NCBI GenBank assembly: GCA_947568835.1
Contig: OX387602.1
Coordinates: forward strand, 12,203,021 to 12,267,020
Length of the DNA: 64,000 nt
Direction: 5' to 3'
Source: Protonemura montana
Taxonomy: Eukaryota; Arthropoda; Insecta; Plecoptera; Nemouridae
Part shown: positions 14,031 through 26,531 of the stretch, piece after piece
Layout: every line of letters starts with the position of its first letter
How positions within the stretch are numbered: the stretch's first letter is position 1
Notes under the pieces: model-generated
Database searches by the model: none
Seen by the model: the letters and a program-made list of their open reading frames with translations, nothing else
Told to the model about the DNA's origin: nothing
Made by a program: the position numbers and the translations under genes

Positions 14031-15820
14031 CAGGATTTGTCGACGATGTTCTCGTCCGAAAGTCAGTATCACCAACGAAAATATGGTCACAACTCTTACT
14101 TTCAGTCGTCCACATAGCTTTTCTATTCTCTGTTTTCGACCATGGTGCGGTCCTCCACGACCAAGCTTACAAACACTGGCTAGCTGAGCAGCCGAGAAGG
14201 CTACGCAGTAGTATAGGTCTCAATGGCAAAACCAACTCTGTCGCCTCAGCCATGAGGGAAAACATCCATAAAAGTCAGTTGGGCGGAATGAACGACAATA
14301 AACTATACAAATAAATCACGTGGGAGGAGCCATTTTCCTCCTGATTCGCCGGCGCGATTATCTCAAGGAAATACTGCTGGCTTTCCACTGTTTTCCCAGG
14401 ATGAAAACGGTACGCAACGCAACGCGTAGCGTAACATACGCGACTATCAAGATGCGTAGACGCATAATGGCTGATGCTTTCACCATTAGAAATATACTGC
14501 GTCAATGCTTGTATGTGTATGTATGTGTGTGTTTTGGGTGGTGGTGAGGGGGCGGGAGGCTCCCTGCAGCGCCTATGTAATCAGTTGGGAAAATTGCAGT
14601 AATATTGCTATAAATCTCGAGTGTCAGACGTTATCGGGAAAGTTTTCAGTATATCCCTGTTCTCTTCTGCATCGAAATACGATCTAAAGTTTCCCTTTTT
14701 TCCTCTTATTTTTCATTTCACAGATATAAAAGAATCAATCATGTCACAATACACATTTTTTCTGTCAATTCACACATCCACATTTGTATCTGATCATTGT
14801 TCTATCAGACATCAAAACTCGCTGGAGGAAAACATTGAAATTAGGATTATTTTCATATCTATTCCAGAGAAAATGAGATATTTCATTGAAAGAAAATGTC
14901 CGTTCTCTTGGGCTTTTCCTTTTCAAAAATATTGCGGTAAAGTTAAGATAGAGCGCACATTTTCTATTATACACTTCTATGTATATTATCTTATGTGATC
15001 CTTACATTATTACAAAAAGCAGGGACTAGTAACGTATGCCCGCTGCGAGGGCCCCAGACAGCAATTGCACAATGCACAGGGTTCGACTACATTACTTAGC
15101 TCAGCCGCATTCCTCTGCCACCCCTGCCGCCCCCGTTGCCGCCCCCACCTCCACCACGCTTAAAAAGTGATCATCAGCTTAAATTGACGAAATTTATTTT
15201 CTGAAACCATCTTTATTTGGCACGGTTTTCTTTGTTTTCCCTCAACTCGCATTCGAAAATAACTTTTGCAAACTATTGAAATATTTAACCCAAGTACAAG
15301 AGACTAATTCGTTTCTTTGATAGGTTACTTTTTATTAATTGCATTTGTAGTTTTATATCCAAGACCGATCAATATTTACAAATTATATTACCACAGATAT
15401 AGCTATATTAGGATAGCCATTTTAACTTTCCTTTTTTAATTTCAATCCTGTAAAAAACCGGTGACAATGCTACGAATAATACAACGATATTGTTCGCGAT
15501 ATCTACAATTTTTCCTTCATATTTTCTTGTACCAACTCAAATGTTGTCCATAGTGACACGATTGTATAACAGATCCATTAAACAGTTGCAAAATACAGTT
15601 ACTTTTTGCTATTGACTGAAAGCACTAAACAGCTAGTGTTATTTTCCTGTGCTTATAGTCAACCCATAGCTGCCAGCATAGCAGCACAACACGCTATATG
15701 CCAAGCTCTTGAGCCAATCTCATTCTTTGATTACACAAAAGGTGCAAACTGCAGAGTGTTTTCAATAATGCTCGTTTATCGGCTACCTCACGTGTGCACG
15801 TCTATACGTCACCGTGGCAG

Positions 15821-15859
15821 CGCCGACGCCGACGCCAACGCCGACGCCGGCGCCGACGA
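15821..15859 (+). repeat. GCCGAC hexamer repeat
   Basis: About six imperfect GCCGAC units, including one GCCAAC variant. Its core at 15,823-15,847 is an exact reverse complement of 11,788-11,812. Confidence 0.8.
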
Positions 15860-18800
15860 ACGTGTCCTATTCTAGTTCCAATAAGCGACCCCGGCCTCCC
15901 TTCCTGGTCCCGCTTCGTCCTGCTAGGCCTTGCAGGCCAGGAAGGGTGAGTGATAGGAGGACCCCACGTCCAGGCTCCAGACCTTGCACTGGAGTATGCA
16001 GTGGCGACAACACCGGGGGTTGAGACCAATAGCAAGAACTTTTTTTGGAGTTTTAAATTATGGAGGTACTTTTACTTTTATCCTGACTTTTGCAAAATGT
16101 CATTAAGCCTTCGAATTTCTTCCGATTTTTACTTGATTTTTGCAATCAGGTAACCTAACCATTTGAATTAATATTTTCCCTGCGTTTGGATTAATTTTTA
16201 TAACTGCTTCATTTCGTTGAGTTTTCTTATTTTTATGTTCAATTAGGTCACTCTTAATTATTGTGGTGCAACTTTCAGTATTTCTAGCTGCTCTTTGAAG
16301 ACACCGAAATAGCAATGATTATTTGATGGTAAATCGCGTTTAAAATGCACTCGCCTTAAAGCTGTTTTTCACGATTTACCTCCCTCTACAATACAAACAC
16401 CGTGTGTCATTCCATCTCAAGAAATTCTTCCCGAAAGCCGCCACTGGATATTCACGCTAAAACAAGCCATTTGAATGCATGCTTGTCCGTCATTCTCCTG
16501 CCTTGCGTCCCGGTTCTCCAGCTTCCTCCCATCTCCCACCACCCCATGTTTCCCCCATCCCCATCTCTCCCACTTCCAACCACCGTCTAACTGACGATAC
16601 TAAATCGTCATAAAAGTGTCGGGTCGCATGATGTGACAGCTGGGTGCTATGGAGCCCCCTAATTAAAGGAGGACGATTTATCGACATCCCCTCTATGACT
16701 ATAACCATCCCCCCTATCACAGCGTCCCGCTTTCGCGACTTATCTAATACCTGATAGCTTTGCAGGTCCTGCACATTGCCATACCCAGCACTTTGCTGAC
16801 ACCCTCTGACGATGCTTGACACTATGCAGAGTGTATGGTGTTTAAATGCGGCTTTATTACTTTTCGATTATCTACAATGTACACTTTAGGGAGGAAAACA
16901 TAAATAATTGTGATTATAATTTAGTTTCGGGCAAGCCGTTAGTAAGGGGTCGTTTGGAGATGACGATTTCCGTTAGAATAAAATGTGAGCGTTTTTTAAG
17001 TACCCACATACATACACAAAACCTTTTTGACACACATGCGCTATTTTAAGATGTGGATTGATTTAGATTGTCTATGTAATGAGAAACCAGGTTCAGTAAA
17101 ATGGATATCAATAACTTGCAAGAAAGCTACGCCTTAGTATTTTAATACGCCAATTCGAAGCGACATCTTGGATCCAAAAACTCACTGCTGAAAACTCATT
17201 TTTCTGGAAAGCTATACCTATATCCAGAAGGTATCACGAGTTCCTATAAAGATAGCTAGGTAGACGCCAGGCAAGCGGAGGAAGGCAAAACGAATTGCGA
17301 AGCTGCTTTGGATTTGCATAGAAATGGTCGTCGTGGCTGATGGAGTCATGTCACTAGGTGGCTGTGAATCAGTCGGGAGACGGTGGATAAGTGGCCGCCT
17401 TCCACCGCGCCGTTGGGAGGTTGGGAGGTTGGGAGGCTGAAAGGTTGCAACAGCGAGGCTGGAGGCTGATGCATACGTGGCAACGGCGGTGCGACGTGGT
17501 GAGGAAAACGGTGGGAGTCGGTTGGTCGAATGAGTGACAGTTTGAACAGTGTACTATTGATATGTCCCAAGCACTGAGGCGTTTATTGTGTGGAAGGAAC
17601 TGCGACAGCAAATACCTTTGAGAATTTTTTTTTTAAATGCATTGATTGAACCTTTTAGTCGTTTGTACGCATTTTATGTTTGCGACAAAAGATAGACAGA
17701 CGACATTGCCATTGTTATCATTTATTTGAAAACTGAACGGTTCGTTACAGAAAATACTCTCTCTTCTATCAGTTATAAAGTGTGATTTAAGAAATCAAAA
17801 TTTCGATATAAAATTTCCCAAAATGTTTGTCGCCGTTTTAGCTTTTCTAAAAATTGAAAATATTTACTCATTCGTATATTTTCTCAGACGTTTCATTCAG
17901 AGCATTTCCAAGAAAAGCAAAAAAAAAAAATACAACATTTTATTCTATTTTTTGCTTGTATCTCGCTTCCTGAGTCTATTTTTTTAATCCCGTGCCTTGT
18001 GCGGATCTCGTGCTTTCTTCGCATCTCGCGCTCGGCAGAATCGTATCCTAGTTATCTTCTCAAAAGACGGGTAGCAATAATTTCTCCGTTGTTGCTCGAG
18101 TGTTTTTGTCAATTGCACATGTACACAACAAAATGCTCGGAAAAGATGAAGACAAAGAAAAGAAGAGAATTTTATTTTCGCCCTTTCTGTCGCTGCGTTC
18201 GTAGCACGCTAATCGTGTACTATATCGTGTTAAAAGAGATCTATTTAATCCGAACCAACCCCTCCAAGACATCAAAACATATAAGGGGCACTTCTACAAT
18301 TTCCAAGATATTGAAAGATGAAATTGCAAAACGTCTCTCGCTTGACTCGCAAGTCGCAAGCATAGATCATAGAAAACACATGACGTGGGATAACAATTTT
18401 AATCTTCTCAAGATCTCAAGGGATCTGAGCACAATCATTTGCATTCGGCTCTTGTACCGAATTGGAAAGAAAGAAACGAAAGCGCTCTCGCGTGATCCAC
18501 TTTCTTTATTTTCTCGCTACATTAACGATTTACCTTTCTCTTCTTTTTAACCCAGGCTGTAAACACTCTACCCCAATGTTTCTAAAAAACAAAGCTAAAT
18601 TAATGTCACTCTTATTCTCCAATTGTATCAGCGTGGAATTCACAAATGAATTTCTAAAGTTTTTAAACTCTTGCACAAAACATAATAGCACTTTACATTG
18701 GATCGACTTTGTTCAAAATTTTCATATTTTTCTTGTGTGTACAGCGGAGAGTTTTCTATTCCAGAGATGTACGTTTATATATATTTGTGCAGCATTTCCA

Positions 18801-19650
18801 TGTTATTTCGTTTAGATTAGATCAGGAAGGCAAGGCAAGGCAAGCGCTGCAAAGTGAAGCTAGATTGCTAAAGCATATAACATCGCGTTGCAAATAAAAC
18901 TATGGCTTAGGTAGCTAGCTGGTTTCCTCACAATGCTCAGCTATAAAACTCACTCCATACTTTACTTGAATGTGTTTCATTTGCTTCTTGCTGTATAATA
19001 CAGACACAAAGCCATAGCGCTTTTAATATCGTAAATATGAATGTTGCTTATTTATTGGTGTCTATAGGATTTCACGATTATTCAATTTTGAACGAGGAAA
19101 GTTTTTAAGGCTTTTGTGAAAAACACATGAATTAGTTTTTCATTTTCTATCGTTCTTAATGAAGTAATAAACCTGTCCAATTCATTGCTGCCTGAAAAGG
19201 CTATGTACATGCAGGGCAGTTGTGCTTCAATTCTTGACGGGAATATTATAATGGTACGCGCGGGTCGAGAGGAATTATACTCTCACACTTTTCTCAGAGG
19301 AATAAAAATATATAATGCGTGAAACGCTTTAGGAATACCGTGCTCTATTGCGTTGGGTTGTGTGGAAAATCTGGGAAAACTTTCGTTAGAGGCGAACCCG
19401 GCACCTCCACCGTGTATAAGCCATGCATTATATTAGCTTTTCGGACCACTTAACTTAGCAGTTTAGCCCCTTAATCACAAACATACGGATTTTTATTTAT
19501 TGGGTGAGCTTATAGAGCAAAGGAAAGACTCAATTTGATTACCTGGAACAATTAAAATTTGTTTTCCTTTTTTGCTTTACCTACTGTTTGCTCTCTGGTT
19601 AAACCGAACGGCTTGACCAATTGGGATGAAATTTTTGTAATATTTTAGCT

Positions 19651-19720
19651 ATCGGAAAATTGTCAGGACTGCTATGCTAAAGTAACAGGTATAAGTTACG
19701 AAACGTTGGGAAATTTAGTT
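19651..19720 (+). repeat. Dispersed repeat copy (partner at 54,560-54,635)
   Basis: About 70 bp, including a block around GTCAGGACTGCT and another around GTTACGAAACGT, match the reverse complement of 54,560-54,635 with a few substitutions and a small indel. Flanks diverge, so this is an old interspersed element of unknown class. Confidence 0.65.
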
Positions 19721-22700
19721 CTACACTTAGCCAATCAAGTGGTTAGGTTAGATAGAGTAGTCTAAAACCCACAACAATCGATATCTTCAAGCGTAGATCG
19801 ACTACATATTTTTAACTTATCGGCGTGACGGTTATGTTTTAATTCAAGATTTACGAAAACTTTCATAAATAAATCCTGACACAGTTTTAGGTTGTAATTC
19901 GCTAATATATTTTCCTTGGCTACATGTTAACAGTACGAATTTGAAAGAGGTTTGAAAAAAGGGTATCTCTTTCCAAAAGAAATAAATAAATAATTAAAGG
20001 ACAAAAAATAAAACGCTCATTTACAACGCAACTCAAATAGCAATTTTGTTAATCAGCTTAGCACCTTATTCTCAAACACAGATTTGCAGTTATTAATAAT
20101 ACACTGACACACTCAAACTGTATTCAAAACCCTCGAAAAATTCTCTCCAAAAAAAAATCCAACCTCTCAAAATCTTTATCAACACGACCTGTATCATCCA
20201 CCCGCCACGCAAATTCGCTGGCAACCGCTCCATTTCAGACCGTACACACTTTCAATGGCTTGAATCTGGCAGACAAATTTCCCGTGATGACATGCCGCTC
20301 AATTTCCTAGCCTGTCTCGAAGTAAAAAGTTAGTCGCCTGGCTTTGTAGAGCCCACAGCACACTGGGTGGCAGCGGTGGGTGAGGCAGGGGCAGACGCAA
20401 CCGGCTAGGCACATCGGACCGCTGCGCCCGTGCACGATGACTGGTGGTATCAACAGGTGGCTCGTAAAGTAGATATCCGCATATAAAGCACAAGTGTGGC
20501 CTGGATTTGCGATGGATTGACTCGTTGACTGACTGTTGAATACATGCATATACACAATTGACTCCGCTTGGCGGTTACCTGGGTGTGTGTGGAGATCTGT
20601 TTTCGAATTTCGGCATCGATGCAGGGGGATTTTGAGGAAACTGGTGCCAAGTTAGATACAATTTTGTGGTTAAAGGTACAGTAACAGAGTGAATGTCGAC
20701 ACTTTGATTCGAACAGATTAGAGTAGTCTGTGTTAATCTTTTTTGGTTAGGTTTATCGGTTCAAAATCTAATTGTTCAGCATTAAAATTTCTTGGGTCAA
20801 ATCAACACAGCAGATTTTAAGTTAACCCTGAGAGTTTAAAGATGATCAGCTAACCGCAGACGGTGTTTCCAGATTTTGGGGTTTGATACCATGGTGATAA
20901 CGCCATGGTTAAGCTTAAACCCTGCTTTGTTAATCCGGCCCCTGGATTCCTGGCATCGTCGAAAATGCAGTCACCTGCCAGATATGGTAGATGCTGATAA
21001 TCAAAAATTGTATTGAAGTTGGAGGGAAATTTCCATTGTTTTACGCTTTTGTGATCATTTAACCACAGAATTTCCAAAACTATTTACCAGTTATTATACA
21101 AGTTTGTCGAATCTCTTGGTTAGGTTCTTCCATCTATGGAAGTATATATACTTTTCATTGAAAATAGTCCGTTAACCATTGGACACATCTTACCGCATGT
21201 ATACAGAATGAAACTTGCATGCTGTAAGCCACGAAATTCTTGTCTTGGCTCTTTTCAAAGAAGCATCGGTTATACTCAAGAGTGTAAAATGTCCAAATAA
21301 ATTGTCTGAAATCCTACCCTAACCTTCCAAAGCACTCCCTACAAGACAATTGAATAAACTAACTAAACGCATCCAGCTCTTTTAAATTCACATCTTAATG
21401 AAGAAGCGAAGGATTAAGAATTCGTGTGCCTTGACGAGTTATCGTTTTCCATTTAATAAGTCCCGAGTTCAATGGCAGTTTTTATTGGCCCAAGTCATAA
21501 ACCTCTTTGGATACGAAGCCCTGTTTGGCTGCAACTTCTTTGCTCCCATATATATATAGCTTCATCTTCTTATTATGGGCTAAGTCTTGTACTTTTCTAC
21601 TCTGCAATCGATCTCGAAATCGCTTCAATGTTCTTTTTTTTTGTTTTCAAGCTCAGTCTTTTCCATTCGCCCATGAATTTTGTTTGAAATGGCTTCGAAC
21701 TTTTCGTTGATAATATGCCAAACTGGTTAAAAAAAAAAACAGTCGAGAACTACCGAGTAATTGATGCCCGAATTAGCTGTCGAATAAAACACATTGGCTC
21801 TTCCTTTAGTATTTATAAGTCATGTGTATCGTACTGTACAATTATCAATATTTTCGGATTGCAATCTAACAGTAATTCATTTGTAAATGGTCAGTTCTGT
21901 ATGATTCATCAACCACATTCATTAAGTCTCCAACTGTAGGTATTCTCCCAGCTACACTTCACAACGAGTTTTAATTTCTGATTTGCAAATTCCCTTTTAT
22001 AAAAGCGTACATATACAAAGTATATTGCTACATTCTCTCCGTGCGCAGTATGAGAATGTAGCCATAGCATAATACAGCATAGAGCAGCGTATCTATGTGC
22101 TGCTCGGTGAGGGCCTCTTGGGAGAAATCAAGACCAAAGTGAGGAGCCATTTTGACTGACAGATCCTGCCATGTTTAGATGGAAAGGCCTTCCCTTGCAT
22201 ACAAATGGCCTACTTTCCTCTTTGCGCGCCTCGCTCCGGCAAAGTGATACGAACTGTCTGGGGCGAGGATATTTATTGTTATAAAGGCAGGGCCTACTTT
22301 GGCTCGATGGCCCATTGCTTTGCTGCACCATCCAGTGCTGTATGCAGATAAGCCGTATTAATTGGGCCGACTGGAGTACTCAGGGGGGTGGCGGGGTGGA
22401 AAGGGTGGATGGAGGGGAGAGGAGTAAGGGAAAAGATAGAGATACCGAGTTGTAGTAAAGAGAGAATATCATCGTCTCATCTCTGTCGTACGCTAGGTTT
22501 TAGAGAATATAGTAGTTAACTTTCGATGTGCGATGTTATTTGGAGTATAAGGGCTCTATCTGAATTTGTGCGTGAAGGAGTGTAAATTTTCGGTTCTTGC
22601 ACATCTCGGGCGCTATCACATTATATCGAGCATTTGGCTAATTTACTGGTGGTAATTAAAGGGTTACTCAGTCGCCTTATTAGATGCACTAAACAACTTT

Positions 22701-24320
22701 TGCAAGATTTGCTAGTAAAAGTTGGACGTGCTTTGCTGTAGTTTGATAACACTGATGATTTATTTCTGAGTTACCGGTTGTCATTTTCAGATATGTTCTC
22801 ATTTCCACAGTTCAAATATAGCTTCATTTTAATTCTAATTTCTAACAATATCGTTCAACCTTTTTTCTTATGCTATTTCTTTAAAAATGAATCAATCGAT
22901 TCGATTTTTTTGTTTTTTGTAATCCGTGAGGTTCTCAAGTGTCTTTCCGTCGAATACACTTGTTATTTTTTTCAGCCAACCCTGTAAACTGTAAAACCAC
23001 TATAAAGAAAAATTACATATTTGTTGAAAATACCACGACGTCTTTCTGGAGGTTGTTCACATACAGAAAAATGCAGCATAATAAAGAATTGAAATAATTA
23101 AAAGATGCATCTTTTGACCCTTCCCCATTTCCACCTGCCTTCGTCGTCGTGGATGCAATTCAATGCATGCGTTCAATGGGACGACTTCTACCCCCACCCT
23201 TATGAATTGTACCTACCCATTTTTACTTGATTTTCAAAATAATATTAGCTAGAAACTCAGAATCATGATGTAACTATATTTTAATCGTTTGTGCAACAAT
23301 GCGCACGCAAAGCATTTGCAGTACCTAGAGACAGATTGCCAAAATCCTTGGGTCCGAAAGCTTTTCAGAAGTGTGTGTTTCAAGCATGAATCTTGTGGAA
23401 TTAGTGCTATTTATAAATAGCACTTGCATTTGTGTGATACTTTTAGTTTATGCCAATATTATCCTAATGTGCAAATATTAGAGTAGGTATAGCCTATAAT
23501 GTTGTGAGTTAGATGTGAGGTAGACTATATATGTGTACCTACTAGATAGAATAGAATAAGGCACTTTCCAACCATCTAACATTAGTCCTGACAAATCTTC
23601 AGTGTATTTGTAACAAGTATTTAAAAAATATTTTTTTAATTTTAAGGGGTAGTGAAATGTATTATTTTCTTTCGCTCATCCTCTCTCATCAATGATATCA
23701 ATGATCAATAATCAATGGTAATTGACATAATCAACAATGTACGATGGCAGAGGTGATAATCGAGAAACAAATACAAACCACTAGAACTTACGCGAAATTT
23801 TGCTTTCCTATACTTGAAAACATTTCGGTTGATCTCAATCACATTGTACTGATATAGTGCAAAGAAATATCGTATTTCAACTAATATTGCACTTACCATG
23901 AGCTAACGTTGGCATGGGCTTCTTGGACGGTATGGTAAAGCGAGATCAATGGCGGCACCGGATTCTCGCTTTTAAGTAAAACAAGGCATCGGGGTTTCTG
24001 TTCTTTATGTAGCAATGTTCATGTCAGCACCATGTGCTCCCCTCTAGGCGGGGAAAGGTTCATATCGGTCATCAGCAGTGTATTTCTTTTTGAGGTTAGG
24101 TTTATGTCGATCTAGGCACTTAGTACCAAAGATACTACTGTATATATAACATTCGGTTCTTAATACTGCCTCCATCTTCTTTTTCTGGGGATCCAGGGAA
24201 AAAAATCATTTTTTTTAATTCTTTAATTGGGGTTGTTAAAAACTGTTTCGGCAACTAAAAAAATCACTTAAAGTAAACATTTTCCGAAAAATCCATTCTA
24301 AAAAAAAAAAAAAGATAAAA

Positions 24321-24616
24321 ACTGGATACAACTAAGAAGGGTGGCTTTTTAAAATGGTTGGCTCAATTTTTTATGTGTAGTTTGGTAGTGTTAACAGATT
24401 GAAATAATTTGAGATCCAAAGCTGATGCGAAAACTCTGTTTTTTTTTCTAAAAAAAACACCGCAAAAACGCTTTGAACAGGCTTTTTTACAATGCATGTA
24501 ACCTTAAGATATTTGATCTTAAAAAGCTTTAATCTGTTACCAATAGTGTAATGAGTCACCCAATTTTTGTTTCGTCGCGATCGGCCAAGTAGTTTGGCCG
24601 ATTAGTTGTATCCAGT
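24321..24616. mobile_element. MITE-like element with ACTGGATACAACTA termini
   Basis: A 14-bp terminal word, ACTGGATACAACTA, at the left edge is perfectly inverted at the right edge. Further in, an imperfect inverted pair around TAACAGATT (24,394 and 24,534 areas) continues the fold. The span is about 296 bp and non-coding. A target-site duplication is not clear because the left flank is an A-rich tract. Confidence 0.55.
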
Positions 24617-25298
24617 AAACCTAGAAATAAACCTGAGTAAGCACCCGATACAACAGCCTGAAAAGGCTATACCTACTTGGCTAGGCTTTGCTTTTTACCT
24701 TTTAGTCTGGTAGAGTTTGTGGTAACATCAGCATCAGACCTTTAGCTTGCTTCTAGCCGTCTACTAGGCAGCCCTGTGAAGCAAACACTGTCTTTTAATA
24801 CGTAATGTTTTTTTTTTCAAATTTGTTTAGTCTTTTACTTTGTCGTATATTTTTCCATTATTCATTTACCATTTACCAATTACCATTTATACATCAACTA
24901 TTCCAAACTGGCACAAAAATCAAAATAATATAGACCCAAGGAAAATCTCGTATAGTAAAAAAATTTGTCCCAAAAATTATACTCTTGCTATACAAAAACT
25001 GCTGCCCCACACATATTTTTGTGTTGTATCTGCCGTGGTGTAAGGTCGTAACACTCACTACATACTAGAGAATACCATGGCCTTCGAACCTTTTCCAACC
25101 AGTGTCCGATAACAGTGCTTCCTTTCAAAAAGTTAAGGTTGCGTTAATAAAACTCGGTGATAAGTAACGGTGAATGAGGAACAATTCATCAATAAGTCAC
25201 ATGGAACTATAGAGCCAGAAAAAGGTTTCTTTATAGGATTAAAGAATCTATAAACTAATCTTTGAGGTTAATTGTTTTAATTTAGAAATTACTTTCTT

Positions 25299-25350
25299 AC
25301 ACAAATACATACGTACACAAATACACAAATACACAAATACATAATACATA
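25299..25350. repeat. ACACAAAT-type microsatellite
   Basis: Several imperfect ACACAAAT/ACATACGT units in tandem. A short CA-rich tract lies at about 25,605-25,627. Confidence 0.7.
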
Positions 25351-26531
25351 CGTATTATGTTTTTATCAAAACCATTCTATTTCTCCTGTAAATGCGATCA
25401 TTTCCGATCGTTTTGTTTCCAAGATGTATTCTATCTTTTTGAAAGCTAGTGGTCGTAACTAGCTTTTCCACGGTGCAGATATGCTGAAATTTAATTTAAA
25501 AAAAAATAGAAAAAAGTATTTACCAATCTTTTGCAGTACGCAGATTTAAAAAGAACTCGATTTCGTTCTGTGCAGTTTATTTGTGACTTTGTGACTTTAA
25601 CTCACACACCACACACCCACACACAGTATTTTTTGTTACCGTTGCATCATGTTTGGAACAAATGCTACAAATATGCTCGAAGACTTTTTCGGACTCCAGG
25701 ATTCAAACTAATCGCGCCAATGTTCACGCCCACGAAAAGCGCTAGCAGCGCGAACAGCGCTTCATGCCAATAATCCTAACTTCTTTGACTTGCGTTTCTC
25801 GACTGCTTCCGCCATTATTGGCTGATTTTACTTCATCTAGAGTGGGGCGTGTATCATGGTTATTATTAATTAAAACATTTTCCTTTGTCGTAATCACCGT
25901 GCTTAAACCAACGTAATTTATCTCTACGAGTGCCATTTATGTTCAGAAAATGATTTTTTTTCGGATTCGCTTTTCCGCGCCAGTAGCGGATTGATACTAA
26001 AATTCAACGCTGAAGTAAGTAGGTCGAAACTCAAAACATGAATGAAAATTCGCCCTGGAAGTGGCACTGTCAGATGTTTACTAAAACCAACAACCCTGTC
26101 AATATGTCGTATTTAAGAGCACTGCAGAGCTTGTAAACGATAATCTTTTGGACCCACAGACAACAAATAAATACAAAATGTTACTAAATTAATTTAAAAA
26201 TTGTAAGACGATCGTCAGGTTGTCTTCACATTCTTAACCCTACTTTTTTTTTCAGCCCTTGTATTATAATCTAACTAGTAACTTGTACAACTATTCAGTC
26301 ATGCCAGTCAGTAAAATAGAACATATATTACCTACGGCGACTGTCGGTTAGTTAATGTGCACCTTGTTTAGTCCTTGTATGTTAGGAAAGTTGCCACAAC
26401 AGGCAAAGATTTGAAGTTTTCTTTGATCGGGGTATACATCTAGTTTCCTTTTATCGGCTCTAATCAGTATTACCTGTTGCTTTTTAGGACAAATTCAAAG
26501 AGTTTCAAAAATTGGTGTACCAGCTGATACC

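Larger units (their letters stand above)
10351..26487. other. Long non-coding stretch, no gene seen
   Basis: No recognisable coding exon on either strand. The longest frame (17,999-18,550, 183 codons) resembles no family and looks like chance or decayed sequence. Contents noted separately are homopolymer runs, GCCGAC-type repeats, a MITE-like element, a dispersed repeat copy and an ACACAAAT-type microsatellite. C-rich or purine-rich tracts also occur at about 15,110-15,160, 16,490-16,590 and 22,380-22,440. It may include 5' introns or regulatory DNA of the downstream zinc-finger gene. Confidence 0.55.

Noticed and set aside
13888..14314. Open frames spanning the poly-A run
   Set aside because: They contain a poly-Lys stretch created by the A run and have no recognisable domain.
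17999..18550. 183-codon open frame in the gene-free region
   Set aside because: Composition is not protein-like, there are no splice partners and no family is recognised. It is best explained as a chance long frame or decayed DNA.
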